Of a stretch of 64,000 nucleotides of DNA, positions 34,416-43,199 are shown in pieces; position 1 is the stretch's first letter; the number at the start of each line of letters is the position of its first letter. The stretch spans positions 2,092,132-2,156,131 of the forward strand of contig OY282519.1 of the NCBI GenBank assembly GCA_958296405.1, in the 5' to 3' direction. The translations under genes were made by a program, and so were the position numbers. Under the pieces are notes generated by a model. That model searched no databases. It was given only the letters and a program-made list of their open reading frames with translations, and was not told the origin of the DNA. The stretch is from an uncultured Pseudomonadales bacterium. Its GTDB lineage: Bacteria; Pseudomonadota; Gammaproteobacteria; Pseudomonadales; Azotimanducaceae.

Positions 34416-35282
34416 GTGGCCTACCAACGGCTAGTCGTCGCCCTTGATGTGGCTGCCAGTTCCGCGGAAACAGTGGTGGCGAGAGCGCGGCAGCTGGCGG
34501 CGAGCGCTCGGGTCAGCGCTGTGCATGTGGTGGACGAGAGCTATCTCCACTACGGTGAGGTGACCGCGCCGGGCGTGGCGGACATGCACGAGCGGCTGGT
34601 GGAGGAATCCGCCCGACGCTTGGCGGCGCTCAGCGCAGCCGCGGGCATTGCCGAGCATGCGGTGCTGAGAGGCCATGCCGCTCAACAGATCCACCGTTAC
34701 GCGGAGCAGCAGGACGCCGACGCCATCGTCATGGGTGCTCACGGACGCCACGGCTGGCGGCTATTGCTCGGCTCCACCGCCAACGCTGTGCTGCATGGCG
34801 CCAAATGCGATGTCTTTTGTGCGCACATTCCGGAAGGATCTGCGCCGTTTGAGCGTGTGCTGGTCGCCGTGGACTCCGCGGACGAGGCGGCAGACGTGGT
34901 GCGCGCCGCCGTTGCCGTGGCAGCCCCGACCGCCGCCGAGGTCTCGCTGATGTCTGCCGTCAGGCCGCTGGAGCAGGTGTACGCGGGTTTGGACATGGTC
35001 GCGTACGGCGACGCTGGGCTGCGCTTCAACTATGAGGCCGAAGCCCAGATGCAGGCACGCTTGGACGCATTGGCGCAGGAGTTCGGTGTGCAGGGGGAGC
35101 GCGTTCTGCGCCGCGGCCATCCAGCCCAGGAGGTGCATGCGCTGGCCGAAGAGATCGGCGCGGACCTCGTCGTGCTCGGCACCCATGGGCGCCACGGCTT
35201 CTCGCTGCTGCTCGGCTCCACGGCGAACGCGGTGCTGCACGGCGCCAAGACAGACGTGCTGGCGGTGCGTGTCGGCCTGTAG
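34416..35282 (+). CDS. Tandem universal stress protein (copy 2)
   Basis: A 288-residue double-USP protein, a close paralogue of the gene upstream. It starts with GTG (VAYQRLVVALDVA). Both ATP-binding motifs are intact (GAHGRHGWRLLLGSTANAVL, GTHGRHGFSLLLGSTANAVL). The middle LEQVYAGLDM segment is shared with copy 1. The arrangement implies a tandem gene duplication after the two USP domains were already fused. It is convergent with the DUF2834 gene. Confidence 0.9.
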   Translation: MAYQRLVVALDVAASSAETVVARARQLAASARVSAVHVVDESYLHYGEVTAPGVADMHERLVEESARRLAALSAAAGIAEHAVLRGHAAQQIHRYAEQQDADAIVMGAHGRHGWRLLLGSTANAVLHGAKCDVFCAHIPEGSAPFERVLVAVDSADEAADVVRAAVAVAAPTAAEVSLMSAVRPLEQVYAGLDMVAYGDAGLRFNYEAEAQMQARLDALAQEFGVQGERVLRRGHPAQEVHALAEEIGADLVVLGTHGRHGFSLLLGSTANAVLHGAKTDVLAVRVGL

Positions 35283-35372
35283 GTCCGCCAAAGAGCGCTG
35301 CTGCTTGGCGCGCGGCAAGCGCGTCGCCCATTCGTTCGGCAACGCTCCGTGCCGGCGTTGCCCGTCACCGCG

Positions 35373-35687
35373 CTACGCCGGCGGCCCCCCAAGCTCGGCA
35401 TTGCCCCACTCCCGCCGCAACAGGTACAGCAGCGGGCCGAACGACGCGGTGAGCACGGTGATGACGATGTACGGCCAAGGATTCAGATTGCGTTTGGGCG
35501 CATCGAAGTACATCCAGATGCAAGCCAGCCCGCACACGATGATGAGGTCCACGAAAATCTGAACGGCGCCGGAGCTGGCAGCGCCGGCGCCAAAGATGCC
35601 CAAGATGCCCACGTCGTAGACGGCGTAGCCGGTCAAACCGCCGAAGGCGATCAAGACGGCGAGGATGAGGATGACCTTGGCGTTCAT
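35373..35687 (-). CDS. DUF2834 small membrane protein
   Basis: A 104-residue protein with three predicted membrane segments: KVILILAVLIAFGGLTGYAV, AVQIFVDLIIVCGLACIWMY and YIVITVLTASFGPLLYLL. The FVDL...WMYFDA pattern after the second segment is that of DUF2834, a family without known function. It is followed on the same strand, upstream in the window order, by the M48 lipoprotein gene, 33 bases away, so both may be in one transcript. Confidence 0.82.
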   Translation of the reverse strand: MNAKVILILAVLIAFGGLTGYAVYDVGILGIFGAGAASSGAVQIFVDLIIVCGLACIWMYFDAPKRNLNPWPYIVITVLTASFGPLLYLLRREWGNAELGGPPA

Positions 35688-35720
35688 GGGCTGCCTCCTG
35701 CGGCGTTTTGGGGGCGCCCG

Positions 35721-36539
35721 CTATGGCAGGAGTTCGACGGGCTGCGGCGCCGGCGGCGTCGCCGGCATCAACGGGCGCATGGTCGGCGCGAGGGCCGCGA
35801 GCGTCTGGGCGCGGTTGCCGGGGCTCGGGTGGGTGCGCAGGAACTGCGGCAACCCATCGCCGCCCAAGCTATCCATCTTGCGCCATAGCGAGGCGCCGGC
35901 CGCTGGGTCATAGCCGGCGCGCGCGGCGATCTCGATGCCGATGCGGTCTGCCTCGGATTCGGCGGCGCGGCTGTTAGGCAGCGCTAGCGCCAACGTTGCG
36001 ATCAAGTTTGCAGAGCGCGTCGTCGCGGCGTCGTTGGTGGTGGCGCCGATGGCCAGCACGCCCATCCCTTGGGCGATGGCCATGGACATGCGCTCGGCTG
36101 TGTGGTGGGCGATGGCGTGGGAGATCTCGTGCCCCATCACTTGGGCGAGTTCGTCGTCCGTGGGATTGAGCTGCTCTATGAAGCCGCTGTAAATCGCCAT
36201 CTTGCCGCCGGCCATGCACCATGCGTTCACGGTGTCTGGCTCGTCGATGAGCGCCACGCTCCACGCCCAATCCCTGGTGTGCGGGAACATTGCTTCGGCT
36301 TGGCCGACGAGCCGCCCCGTGATCGTGCCCAACCGATCTGCCAGCACTGGGTCATCGAGGAACTTGTCTTGCGCGCCGACGTCGCGCATCGTCGCCGCAT
36401 AGGCGCGCTGAGATTCAACGATCGCCGCCTTCGGCGAAATGAGCATGAATTGGGTGCGCCCGGTTGGGCTGGTCGCGCAGGCGCCGAGCACCGTGGCGGC
36501 GAACAGCGCCGGCAGCAGCCTCTTCATTCTGTTCATCAT
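35721..36539 (-). CDS. M48-family metallopeptidase lipoprotein
   Basis: A 272-residue protein. The N-terminus is a lipoprotein signal with the lipobox LGAC (LLPALFAATVLGACATSPTG). The zinc site is HEISHAIAHHTAERM near residue 136 (HExxH), with the third ligand region SEADRIGIEIAARAGYDP near 194. It is a small periplasmic or outer-membrane-anchored protease of the Oma1/LoiP-like group, which usually takes part in envelope quality control. It is distinct from the larger M48 protein at 55220. Confidence 0.9.
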   Translation of the reverse strand: MMNRMKRLLPALFAATVLGACATSPTGRTQFMLISPKAAIVESQRAYAATMRDVGAQDKFLDDPVLADRLGTITGRLVGQAEAMFPHTRDWAWSVALIDEPDTVNAWCMAGGKMAIYSGFIEQLNPTDDELAQVMGHEISHAIAHHTAERMSMAIAQGMGVLAIGATTNDAATTRSANLIATLALALPNSRAAESEADRIGIEIAARAGYDPAAGASLWRKMDSLGGDGLPQFLRTHPSPGNRAQTLAALAPTMRPLMPATPPAPQPVELLP

Positions 36540-36663
36540 CCGGTGTGTCGCCCCATGGCTGTGGTGACGCCACCATTCTCGCCCGATGTGGCTGGTCGGC
36601 GCAATTTTTGGCGCCCGCGCCCACGGCTTCGCGTTCGTCGGGTGGCCGGCGCGGCGCCGGCTG

Positions 36664-38163
36664 TCACGCCGCGGCGCGTGGATTCACCCGATCGAACAAC
36701 GCCGTCACCGCGGCGGGGGGATGCGCGGACACGAGAGTTGCCAAGATGCCGGCCAACGTGGCCGCGATGCATCCCGGCGCACCTGGCTGAATGTCCATGA
36801 TGCCGTCCGGCCCGCCGGAGGAGAAGCCCCAGACGGTGGCGGTGAGCGTGCCGGCGAGCATGGCGGCCAATGCCCCGGTCGCGTTGAAGCGCCGCCAATA
36901 GAGCGCCATCACCGTCACCGGCGCAAAGGCCGCGGCCATGCCGCCCCACGCCAGCGCCACCAGCGTGAACACGGATTCCGGGTGGAAGATGGAGAGCGCT
37001 GCGGCAAGCGCCCCAGTGATGATGAGCAGGGCCCGGCTCAGTCGCACCCGGCCGGCGGCGTCGAGCGAGTGCGCGTAGCGCCTCACGCCTGGCAGGTCGT
37101 TCGTGGCAACGGCGGACGCGAGCAGCAACTGCGAATCCGCGGTGCTCATCACTGCCGCGATCACCGCGGTCAGCAGGATGCCGCCGACGATGGGATGGAA
37201 GAATGCCTGCGTCGCCAGCAGGAAGACGCGCTCTGGGTCGGCCAGCACGTCGTCCAAGCGCCCGATCTCGGCGAAGGCCGGCAACGCGACCATCCCCAGC
37301 AGCAAGGCGCAGAGGTAGATGAGCAGCATCCACATGGAGCCGATGTTGCGGCTGCGCGGGATTTTCGCCTCGCTCTCGACAGCCATGAAGCGCTGCACCA
37401 CGCGCTGCGAGCCGAGATAGCCCAAGCTCCATCCCAGCACCGAGAGCACAAACACATAGGTGATGGGTTCCCCGTGCTGATCGGTCAGCGGGTTCCAGAA
37501 ACCCGGCGTCTGGGCGCCGAGGCCCGCGAACGGGTTCTCCGTGACAACCATGAGCCATGCCGGCAAGATGAGGAACGCCGCCAACATCAGCGTCGCTTGG
37601 AAGACATCCGTGCGCGACACGGCCAAGAAGCCGCCGATGAAGGTGTAGCTGCCGATGGCGACGAGGGTGATGAGGGCGCCGCTCGTCGCGTCGATGCTAA
37701 ATGAGGTCTCGAGCAGCTTGGCGCCGGCGATGAGGCCGGAACTCACATAGAAGATGATGAAGAACAGCGTGATGGCGGCGGCGACCGTGCGCACGGCGCC
37801 GGTGCCGTCGGCGAAGCGGCGCTCCAGGAACTCCGGCACGGTCAGCGAATCGTCTGCTTGGATGGTGTAGCGCCGCAGCCGTTTGGCCAGCACCGTCCAA
37901 CTGGCCCAGACGCCGATGACCAACATGATCGCCGTCCACATCTCGACCAAGCCGTGCTGAAAGGCGAGGGCAGGGAACACCAAAATCGCCCAGCCGCTGG
38001 TGCCGGAGGAACTGGCGCTGAGGGCGGAAGTGAAGCTGCTCATGCGCCGCCCGCCCAACACATAGTCCGACATCGCCTGCATGCGCCGGGCGCGCACCAC
38101 GGCGATGGCGACCAAGATGGCGAAGTAGACGACGAAGACGATGAGGATCCACGCGTCGAACAT
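36664..38163 (-). CDS. Sodium/solute symporter (SSS family, PutP-like)
   Basis: A 499-residue integral membrane protein with about 13 hydrophobic segments and the SSS signatures: SDYVLGGRRMSSFTSALSASSSGTSGW near residue 32 (in two overlapping blocks), VPEFLERRFAD near 110, and GWSLGYLGSQRVVQRFMAV near 247. These match proline/Na+ symporters (PutP), but members transport various amino acids and amines, so the substrate is open. It is the furthest downstream gene of a minus-strand group with PhyH and CmcJ/NvfI-like oxygenases, and probably feeds the pathway encoded there. Confidence 0.88.
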   Translation of the reverse strand: MFDAWILIVFVVYFAILVAIAVVRARRMQAMSDYVLGGRRMSSFTSALSASSSGTSGWAILVFPALAFQHGLVEMWTAIMLVIGVWASWTVLAKRLRRYTIQADDSLTVPEFLERRFADGTGAVRTVAAAITLFFIIFYVSSGLIAGAKLLETSFSIDATSGALITLVAIGSYTFIGGFLAVSRTDVFQATLMLAAFLILPAWLMVVTENPFAGLGAQTPGFWNPLTDQHGEPITYVFVLSVLGWSLGYLGSQRVVQRFMAVESEAKIPRSRNIGSMWMLLIYLCALLLGMVALPAFAEIGRLDDVLADPERVFLLATQAFFHPIVGGILLTAVIAAVMSTADSQLLLASAVATNDLPGVRRYAHSLDAAGRVRLSRALLIITGALAAALSIFHPESVFTLVALAWGGMAAAFAPVTVMALYWRRFNATGALAAMLAGTLTATVWGFSSGGPDGIMDIQPGAPGCIAATLAGILATLVSAHPPAAVTALFDRVNPRAAA

Positions 38164-38197
38164 GCTGGCGCTTCCGAATCGCCGCGGCAGGTCGGCT

Positions 38198-39367
38198 CTA
38201 GATGCCGAGGTCTTTCAAGTTGTAATTGCGAATGACGCGCTCGTGGGTGTCGTCGTTGTGCCGGTAGTCGTCTTCCAAACCGACGAAGGGTTGATAAACG
38301 TAGGGCGTCTCAAGGGGATGCCGCTGTCGTCGGGCATCGATGGCGACGGCGATGACGGCGGAACGCTCGAACACCCGTGCCTCGTCGTAGACGGTGTCCA
38401 CGTTTTGAGTGAGTTTCCCCGCCACGCCCAACACGGAGGCGCGGCGGTGGAAGCCAAACGTGAGCGAGATGCGCAAGGCGTCCGACGTGTTGGCGAACGA
38501 GCAGTGCAGCGCTTGGCGGTTCACGATGGTGACGTCGCCGGGTTCGCACAAGAGCGGCACGGCGCCGGGCAAACGCTCGGAGCCGCCATTGGCGGCCACC
38601 ATCGCCTTGATGTCCAGCTTGCCGAGCTTGTGCGTGCCTGGCATCACCCAAAGGCCATTGCCCGGCGTCGTTGCATAGAGCTGCACTTGGAAGTTGAAGC
38701 CGTGGATGCCTTCGTCCCAATCCGGGGAGCTCCAGTGGGTGAGGCCGTCTTGGTGCCAAGCGACGGAACCGCCCAAGCCCGGCTGCTTGACGAAGATGGC
38801 GTCGTTGAAAGGGGTGAAATCCGCCCCGTTCACGTTCTCGGCGATGGCGAGCAGTTGTGGATGGCCGTAGAGGCGCAGCCCGCTGGGCATGGTCTGGCAC
38901 ATGCCGTGCGCCATGTACACGACGGCATCGGGCGCGTCTTGGGCCGGAGTCGGCTCCACCATCTTGGAAGGATGGCGCCCGCCAAGTTGGCTGGTGCCGC
39001 CCCACGGGTCGGCCAATGGTTTGATGAACGAAAACGTGGGGCGCTCGAACTCCTGCCCGATGGCACGGCGCCCGGCTGCGTCCACCTCGGCGTCTGGCGA
39101 AGCCGGCGCCCGGGCGAGCAGGGTCGCCATGTCGGTGCGCAGTTCCGCGAGCTCGTCGGCGTCGATGACGTTCTTGAAAACGTAGAAGCCGTGCTGCCAG
39201 TACGCCTCCAAGATGGCGTCGTCCAGCGCGTTGCCTCGCTTGAAGCGGATGGGGCCGCGGTTGCCGAGCGAGCGGGCGCGCCGCTCGCCATCGCGGAAGT
39301 AAGCCGCCATGCCGGCTGCGTGTGCGGCCGCCGTGGGGGCGCCGGCGATGGCCATCGCCTCGCTCAC
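38198..39367 (-). CDS. PhyH-family 2-oxoglutarate/Fe(II) dioxygenase
   Basis: A 389-residue protein of the phytanoyl-CoA dioxygenase family. The metal-binding HxD is in GGSVAWHQDGLTHWSSPDWD near residue 203; the distal histidine is in VNRQALHCSFANTSDALRIS near 294, with the Arg that normally holds 2-oxoglutarate. The family hydroxylates small molecules, and bacterial members often act in secondary metabolism or amine use. It begins with GTG. It lies between the symporter and the CmcJ/NvfI-like gene on the same strand; the substrate is unknown. Confidence 0.86.
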   Translation of the reverse strand: MSEAMAIAGAPTAAAHAAGMAAYFRDGERRARSLGNRGPIRFKRGNALDDAILEAYWQHGFYVFKNVIDADELAELRTDMATLLARAPASPDAEVDAAGRRAIGQEFERPTFSFIKPLADPWGGTSQLGGRHPSKMVEPTPAQDAPDAVVYMAHGMCQTMPSGLRLYGHPQLLAIAENVNGADFTPFNDAIFVKQPGLGGSVAWHQDGLTHWSSPDWDEGIHGFNFQVQLYATTPGNGLWVMPGTHKLGKLDIKAMVAANGGSERLPGAVPLLCEPGDVTIVNRQALHCSFANTSDALRISLTFGFHRRASVLGVAGKLTQNVDTVYDEARVFERSAVIAVAIDARRQRHPLETPYVYQPFVGLEDDYRHNDDTHERVIRNYNLKDLGI

Positions 39368-39456
39368 TCTGCGTCACCCCAGTTGCCGTGCCCCGGAACC
39401 CTCATCCGCACACTCCAAGCTAGGCGGTGCGCTGTTCGGCGCAGCGTTGGCTGCCC

Positions 39457-40731
39457 CTAAAAGAACACGAAGGAACGCACCACCACGTTCTTGCGGCACG
39501 GTGCGTCCGCCGGCGCCGTTGGGTCGACGCAGGCGGTGTGGAAAGACCAGCGCGAAACGGAACCGTCGGTCACCGAGTCGTAGCATTTCAGCATCGACAC
39601 CTCGTGCGGCTGCTGCTGCGGCAACCAATACCACTCGTGTTCGGGCCGATGCGTGAAGCGGGTGGTTTCGCCCACGCGGTCGTCGTAGATGCGGTAGTTG
39701 GTGATGTACGCCTGGTCTGCAAACGATGGCCACGCGCACAGCACGAACGGGTTCTGACGCACGGTTTCCATGGGCTTCGCGAGGTTGATGGATATGAACC
39801 GCCGCGCCATCTTGGCGTCGGCTTGCGCCTCGGTGTAGTGTTGCTCGCGGCCGAAATTGCGCAGGTTCTGCGTCAGCAATTCGCGGCAGCGCACGCGCCC
39901 GCTGTTGTCGTTCAAGTCGTTGTGGACCAAGTTGGCGTAGCCGGCATTGACGCCGGGGTTCTTGTTGTCTTGGTCTTCGGTGCGGTCGCCTTGGTAGTCC
40001 TTGTCGAACACGTCGTGGTTGTAGACGAGGGCGTCGGTGGCGCCGGGGAAGAACTTCAACAGCAGCGCTTCCATCTCCAAGTAGAAGACACGCTCGACCT
40101 CAGCCGCATCGTAGAAGTTCCGGCACTTGGATTCGCAGTGCGCCAAGGCGACGCCAAGCTGATCCATGCACTCCGGCGTATTGGGCGAGAGACCGGGGCG
40201 ATACTCTTCCATGCGCCGCGCGTCGCGCAGCACTTGGGGGAAGTAGAGGCAGCGCCGCCCGATGCCGCGCTCCTCGCGCCGCAGGGCCTGCTGGTCTGCC
40301 TCGCGCGCTGGGTCGCGCCAGAGCGCGTTGGATGACACCACGGAGTAGGAGGGCGCTTCGTGAACGGTGTAGCGCAGCGGCAGCGGCACGCCGCCTTCGG
40401 GCGCCGTGATGTTGTGCCCCCGAATGTGCTCCAAGCACTCGTCGTAGCTGCGAAAAGCCAAGCCCCATTGCGTCTTGATCGGGCCAGGCGGCGCATTCTC
40501 GATCATGTCGATCACGTCTTGCCCGACGCCATCGGCGATTTGGGCGAGGGCATGATCTAGGGCCATGGCGGTGCCCGCGTCTCCACCTTGGTCGAACGCC
40601 ATGTAGGAAACGCCCCTGTTCGCGGCGACTGGAGGCGCTTGGCCGGCCGTGAGCTCGAATGGCGGCACATAGGTGGACGCGCCGCCGACCGGTTCGTCCG
40701 TGGCCCTCGCGATGGCTGTGGCTTGCTGCAC
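39457..40731 (-). CDS. CmcJ/NvfI-like oxidoreductase
   Basis: A protein of about 424 residues, recognised mainly by its second half: VYNHDVFDKD, VHNDLNDNSGRVR, FISINLAKPMETVRQNPFVL and the terminal pattern HEWYWLPQQQPHEVSMLKCYDS ... HTACVDPTAP. This is the layout of the CmcJ/NvfI family, which includes cephamycin accessory and fungal meroterpenoid enzymes and is generally placed near 2-oxoglutarate oxygenases. The start is uncertain: I chose the GTG at 40731 because GGGGGGAG lies 5-6 bases upstream; GTGs at 40737 and 40773 are alternatives. It is divergent from the PLP enzyme at 40889. Reaction unknown. Confidence 0.72.
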   Translation of the reverse strand: MQQATAIARATDEPVGGASTYVPPFELTAGQAPPVAANRGVSYMAFDQGGDAGTAMALDHALAQIADGVGQDVIDMIENAPPGPIKTQWGLAFRSYDECLEHIRGHNITAPEGGVPLPLRYTVHEAPSYSVVSSNALWRDPAREADQQALRREERGIGRRCLYFPQVLRDARRMEEYRPGLSPNTPECMDQLGVALAHCESKCRNFYDAAEVERVFYLEMEALLLKFFPGATDALVYNHDVFDKDYQGDRTEDQDNKNPGVNAGYANLVHNDLNDNSGRVRCRELLTQNLRNFGREQHYTEAQADAKMARRFISINLAKPMETVRQNPFVLCAWPSFADQAYITNYRIYDDRVGETTRFTHRPEHEWYWLPQQQPHEVSMLKCYDSVTDGSVSRWSFHTACVDPTAPADAPCRKNVVVRSFVFF

Positions 40732-40888
40732 AGGCACTCCCCCCAATTCGGAAAGCGCAAAAATATAGCACACGCCCCGCGGCGTGTGCGGGAGGCGCTG
40801 CCTCGTCGCCGGACGCGCGCCAGCGAGCCCGGCGACGGCGTCTCGTCTACCATGCCAGCAATCGCCGCCGCGCGTTGGAGCACCGCTG

Positions 40889-42166
40889 ATGCAAGACCTG
40901 CTCGCCCGCCGTGACGCGCTCTTCGGCGCCGGTGCGCCGCTCTTCTACCAAGCGCCCCTGCACATCGTGCGGGGCGAGGGCGCATACCTCTTCGACGCTG
41001 CCGGCCGCCGCTACTTGGATCTCTACAACAACGTGCCCTGCGTTGGCCACGGCCACCCGCGGGTGGTGGCGGCGGTTGCCCAGCAGGCCGGAACGCTGAA
41101 CGTCCACAGCCGCTATGTCCACGCCGGCGTGCTGGACTACGCCCAGCGGCTCACCGGACTGATGCGCGATGGTTTGGCGAGCATCGTCTTTGCATGTTCC
41201 GGCACCGAAGCGAACGAGGTGGCGATGCGCATGGCGCGGCTCGTCACCGGAGGCAGAGGTTTCATCTGCACGGACTCCGCCTACCACGGCAGCAGCGCCG
41301 AGCTTGGCAAGCTCACCCGTGCCCGCGAGCCCCGCGACGTGGAGATTCGCAGCATTCCGTTCCCGCAGCGGTACAGACCTCTGGATGAGGACGCCACCGA
41401 AGCTGAACTCAAGGAACGCCATCTCGATGCGCTGCAGGCAGCCATCGATGATTTCGCCGCGGCCGGCATCCCGTTCGCCGGGATGTTGGTGTGCCCCATC
41501 CTCGCCAACGAGGGTCTGCCGGACATTCCGGCTGGCTTCATGGCCGCAGCGGCGCAGCGGGTGCGCGCGGCCGGCGGGCTCTTCATCTGCGACGAAGTGC
41601 AGGCCGGCTTTTGCCGCACTGGGCGCTGGTGGGGGCATGAGACCGCCGCGGTGCAACCGGACATCGTCACCCTCGGCAAGCCGATGGGGGCAGGCGTGCC
41701 GCTGGCCGGGGTCGTCGCTTCCCACGCGCATGCGAGCGCGTTCCGCAAGGCCACGCGCTACTTCAACACGTTCGCCGCAAGCCCGTTGCAGGCCGCGGCC
41801 GGCATGGCGGTGCTCGACGTGATCGAGACCGAAGGCCTGCTGCGTCGCGTGGCCGATGTGGGTGGCTACCTGTTGGCCGAGCTGAAGCGCCGTCAAGGCC
41901 ACTGCGAAGCCATCGGCGACGTGCGCGGCGCGGGACTATTCGCCGGCGTCGAGTGGGTGGCGGACCGCGCCAGCAAGACTCCGGACCGTCCGGGCGCGCA
42001 GCGCGTGGTGGAGAGGCTCAAGGACAAGGGCTTTCTCACCGGGGCGGCCGGCGCCTTGGGCAACGTGGTGAAGATTCGTCCGCCCTTGATTCTGCAACGC
42101 GAACATGTGGACGCCTTCTTGGCAGCATTCGACGAGACCCTGCGCGAAATCCATGCGGTCCCTTGA
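40889..42166 (+). CDS. Class III PLP enzyme, AGXT2L-like phospho-lyase/aminotransferase
   Basis: A 425-residue fold-type I PLP enzyme. YLDLYNNVPCVGHGHPRVVA near the start and FNTFAASPLQAAAGMAVLDV near residue 290 resemble the AGXT2L group (ethanolamine-phosphate and phosphohydroxylysine phospho-lyases) more than ordinary transaminases. The Schiff-base lysine is Lys264 in TLGKPMGAGVPLAG; IGDVRGAGLFAGVEWV follows. The next gene is an APH-like kinase overlapping by 14 bases, which supports a kinase/phospho-lyase pair. ATG 40889 has GGAG upstream. A plain aminotransferase cannot be excluded. Confidence 0.82.
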   Translation: MQDLLARRDALFGAGAPLFYQAPLHIVRGEGAYLFDAAGRRYLDLYNNVPCVGHGHPRVVAAVAQQAGTLNVHSRYVHAGVLDYAQRLTGLMRDGLASIVFACSGTEANEVAMRMARLVTGGRGFICTDSAYHGSSAELGKLTRAREPRDVEIRSIPFPQRYRPLDEDATEAELKERHLDALQAAIDDFAAAGIPFAGMLVCPILANEGLPDIPAGFMAAAAQRVRAAGGLFICDEVQAGFCRTGRWWGHETAAVQPDIVTLGKPMGAGVPLAGVVASHAHASAFRKATRYFNTFAASPLQAAAGMAVLDVIETEGLLRRVADVGGYLLAELKRRQGHCEAIGDVRGAGLFAGVEWVADRASKTPDRPGAQRVVERLKDKGFLTGAAGALGNVVKIRPPLILQREHVDAFLAAFDETLREIHAVP

Positions 42167-43160
42167 CGCGGACGCCATGCAAGCGCTTGCGCGGGATGCG
42201 CTGGCGGCGTGGGGCCTTCAGGACGCTGGCTTGGAACTCGCCTCGCGCTCAGAGAACACGGTGTTCAGGGTGCGTGCGACAGCGGGCGCGCAACTGGCCT
42301 TGCGCGTACACCGCCCCGGCTACCACAGCCTCGCGGAACTCAACTCGGAGCTTGCCTTCAGCGCGGCCTTGCATGAGGCCGGCATGCGCGTGCCGCGGGC
42401 GCGGCTGAGCTTGGATGGCCGGGGCTTCGTGCTGGCCTCGGCGCCGGGCTCAGAAGAGCGCCGTTACGTCAGCATGGTGGAGTGGGTTCCCGGATGCATG
42501 TTGCATGACTTGCTCCGCGCGCCGCAGGCGGATGTTGAGCGCCATTTCCGCGCCTTGGGCCGCATCGCGGCGCACATCCACAATCGAGGGAACGCTTGGC
42601 GGCCGCCGCCCGGTTTCCGCCGCCCGGCCCTCAATGCCGACGGCCTGCTTGGCGAGACGCCGTTTTGGGGGCCATTCTGGAAGCACCCTGCGCTTAATGC
42701 GGGGCAACGGCAGCTCATCCTGGCCGGCGCCCGCCGGCTGTGCGCGGCCCTCGTGGCGTTCGGCAAGGGCGGCGACCGCTATGGCTTGATCCATGCGGAC
42801 TTGCACCCGCGCAACGTGCTCATTGATGGCGAGGCGCTCACCGTCATCGACTTCGACGACGCCAGCTATGGCTGGCACGCCTACGAGCTGGCGGTGGCTG
42901 TGTTCGGATATCGCACGGACTCGCGCCATGAGGCCATGCTGCGCGCGCTGGTGGCCGGTTATCGGGAGGCGCGGCCGCTCGACGAGCGCGCCGAGGCGGC
43001 GGTGCCGGTGTTCATGGCCATCCGCGCCATCGCGCTGCTTGGCTGGCTGCGACAGCGGCCGGAAGTGGAACACATGCCGGGTTACGCATCGATGCTCATC
43101 GAATACGCCTGCTCAGAGTGCGACAGGCTTCTGTCGCTGCCCCCAGATGCGGTAATCTGA
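42153..43160 (+). CDS. Aminoglycoside phosphotransferase-like small-molecule kinase
   Basis: A 335-residue APH-fold kinase. The catalytic loop is LIHADLHPRNVLIDGE near residue 213 (HxDxxxxN), and the metal-binding motif is VIDFDDASYGWHAYE near 230. The start overlaps the PLP-enzyme gene by 14 bases (ATG 42153; ATG 42177 also possible). In animals an APH-fold hydroxylysine kinase works before an AGXT2L phospho-lyase, and the gene order here suggests the same logic for a hydroxylated amine. Choline- or homoserine-type kinases of the same fold are the alternatives. Confidence 0.8.
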   Translation: MRSLDADAMQALARDALAAWGLQDAGLELASRSENTVFRVRATAGAQLALRVHRPGYHSLAELNSELAFSAALHEAGMRVPRARLSLDGRGFVLASAPGSEERRYVSMVEWVPGCMLHDLLRAPQADVERHFRALGRIAAHIHNRGNAWRPPPGFRRPALNADGLLGETPFWGPFWKHPALNAGQRQLILAGARRLCAALVAFGKGGDRYGLIHADLHPRNVLIDGEALTVIDFDDASYGWHAYELAVAVFGYRTDSRHEAMLRALVAGYREARPLDERAEAAVPVFMAIRAIALLGWLRQRPEVEHMPGYASMLIEYACSECDRLLSLPPDAVI

Positions 43161-43199
43161 TGGGCGACTGTAAGTTACGCATCGTTTGGCAGGCAACCC

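Noticed and set aside
35283-35372. Hairpin GGCAACG...CGTTGCC between the USP and DUF2834 genes as terminator
   Set aside because: The loop is 11 bases and no T-run follows on either strand.
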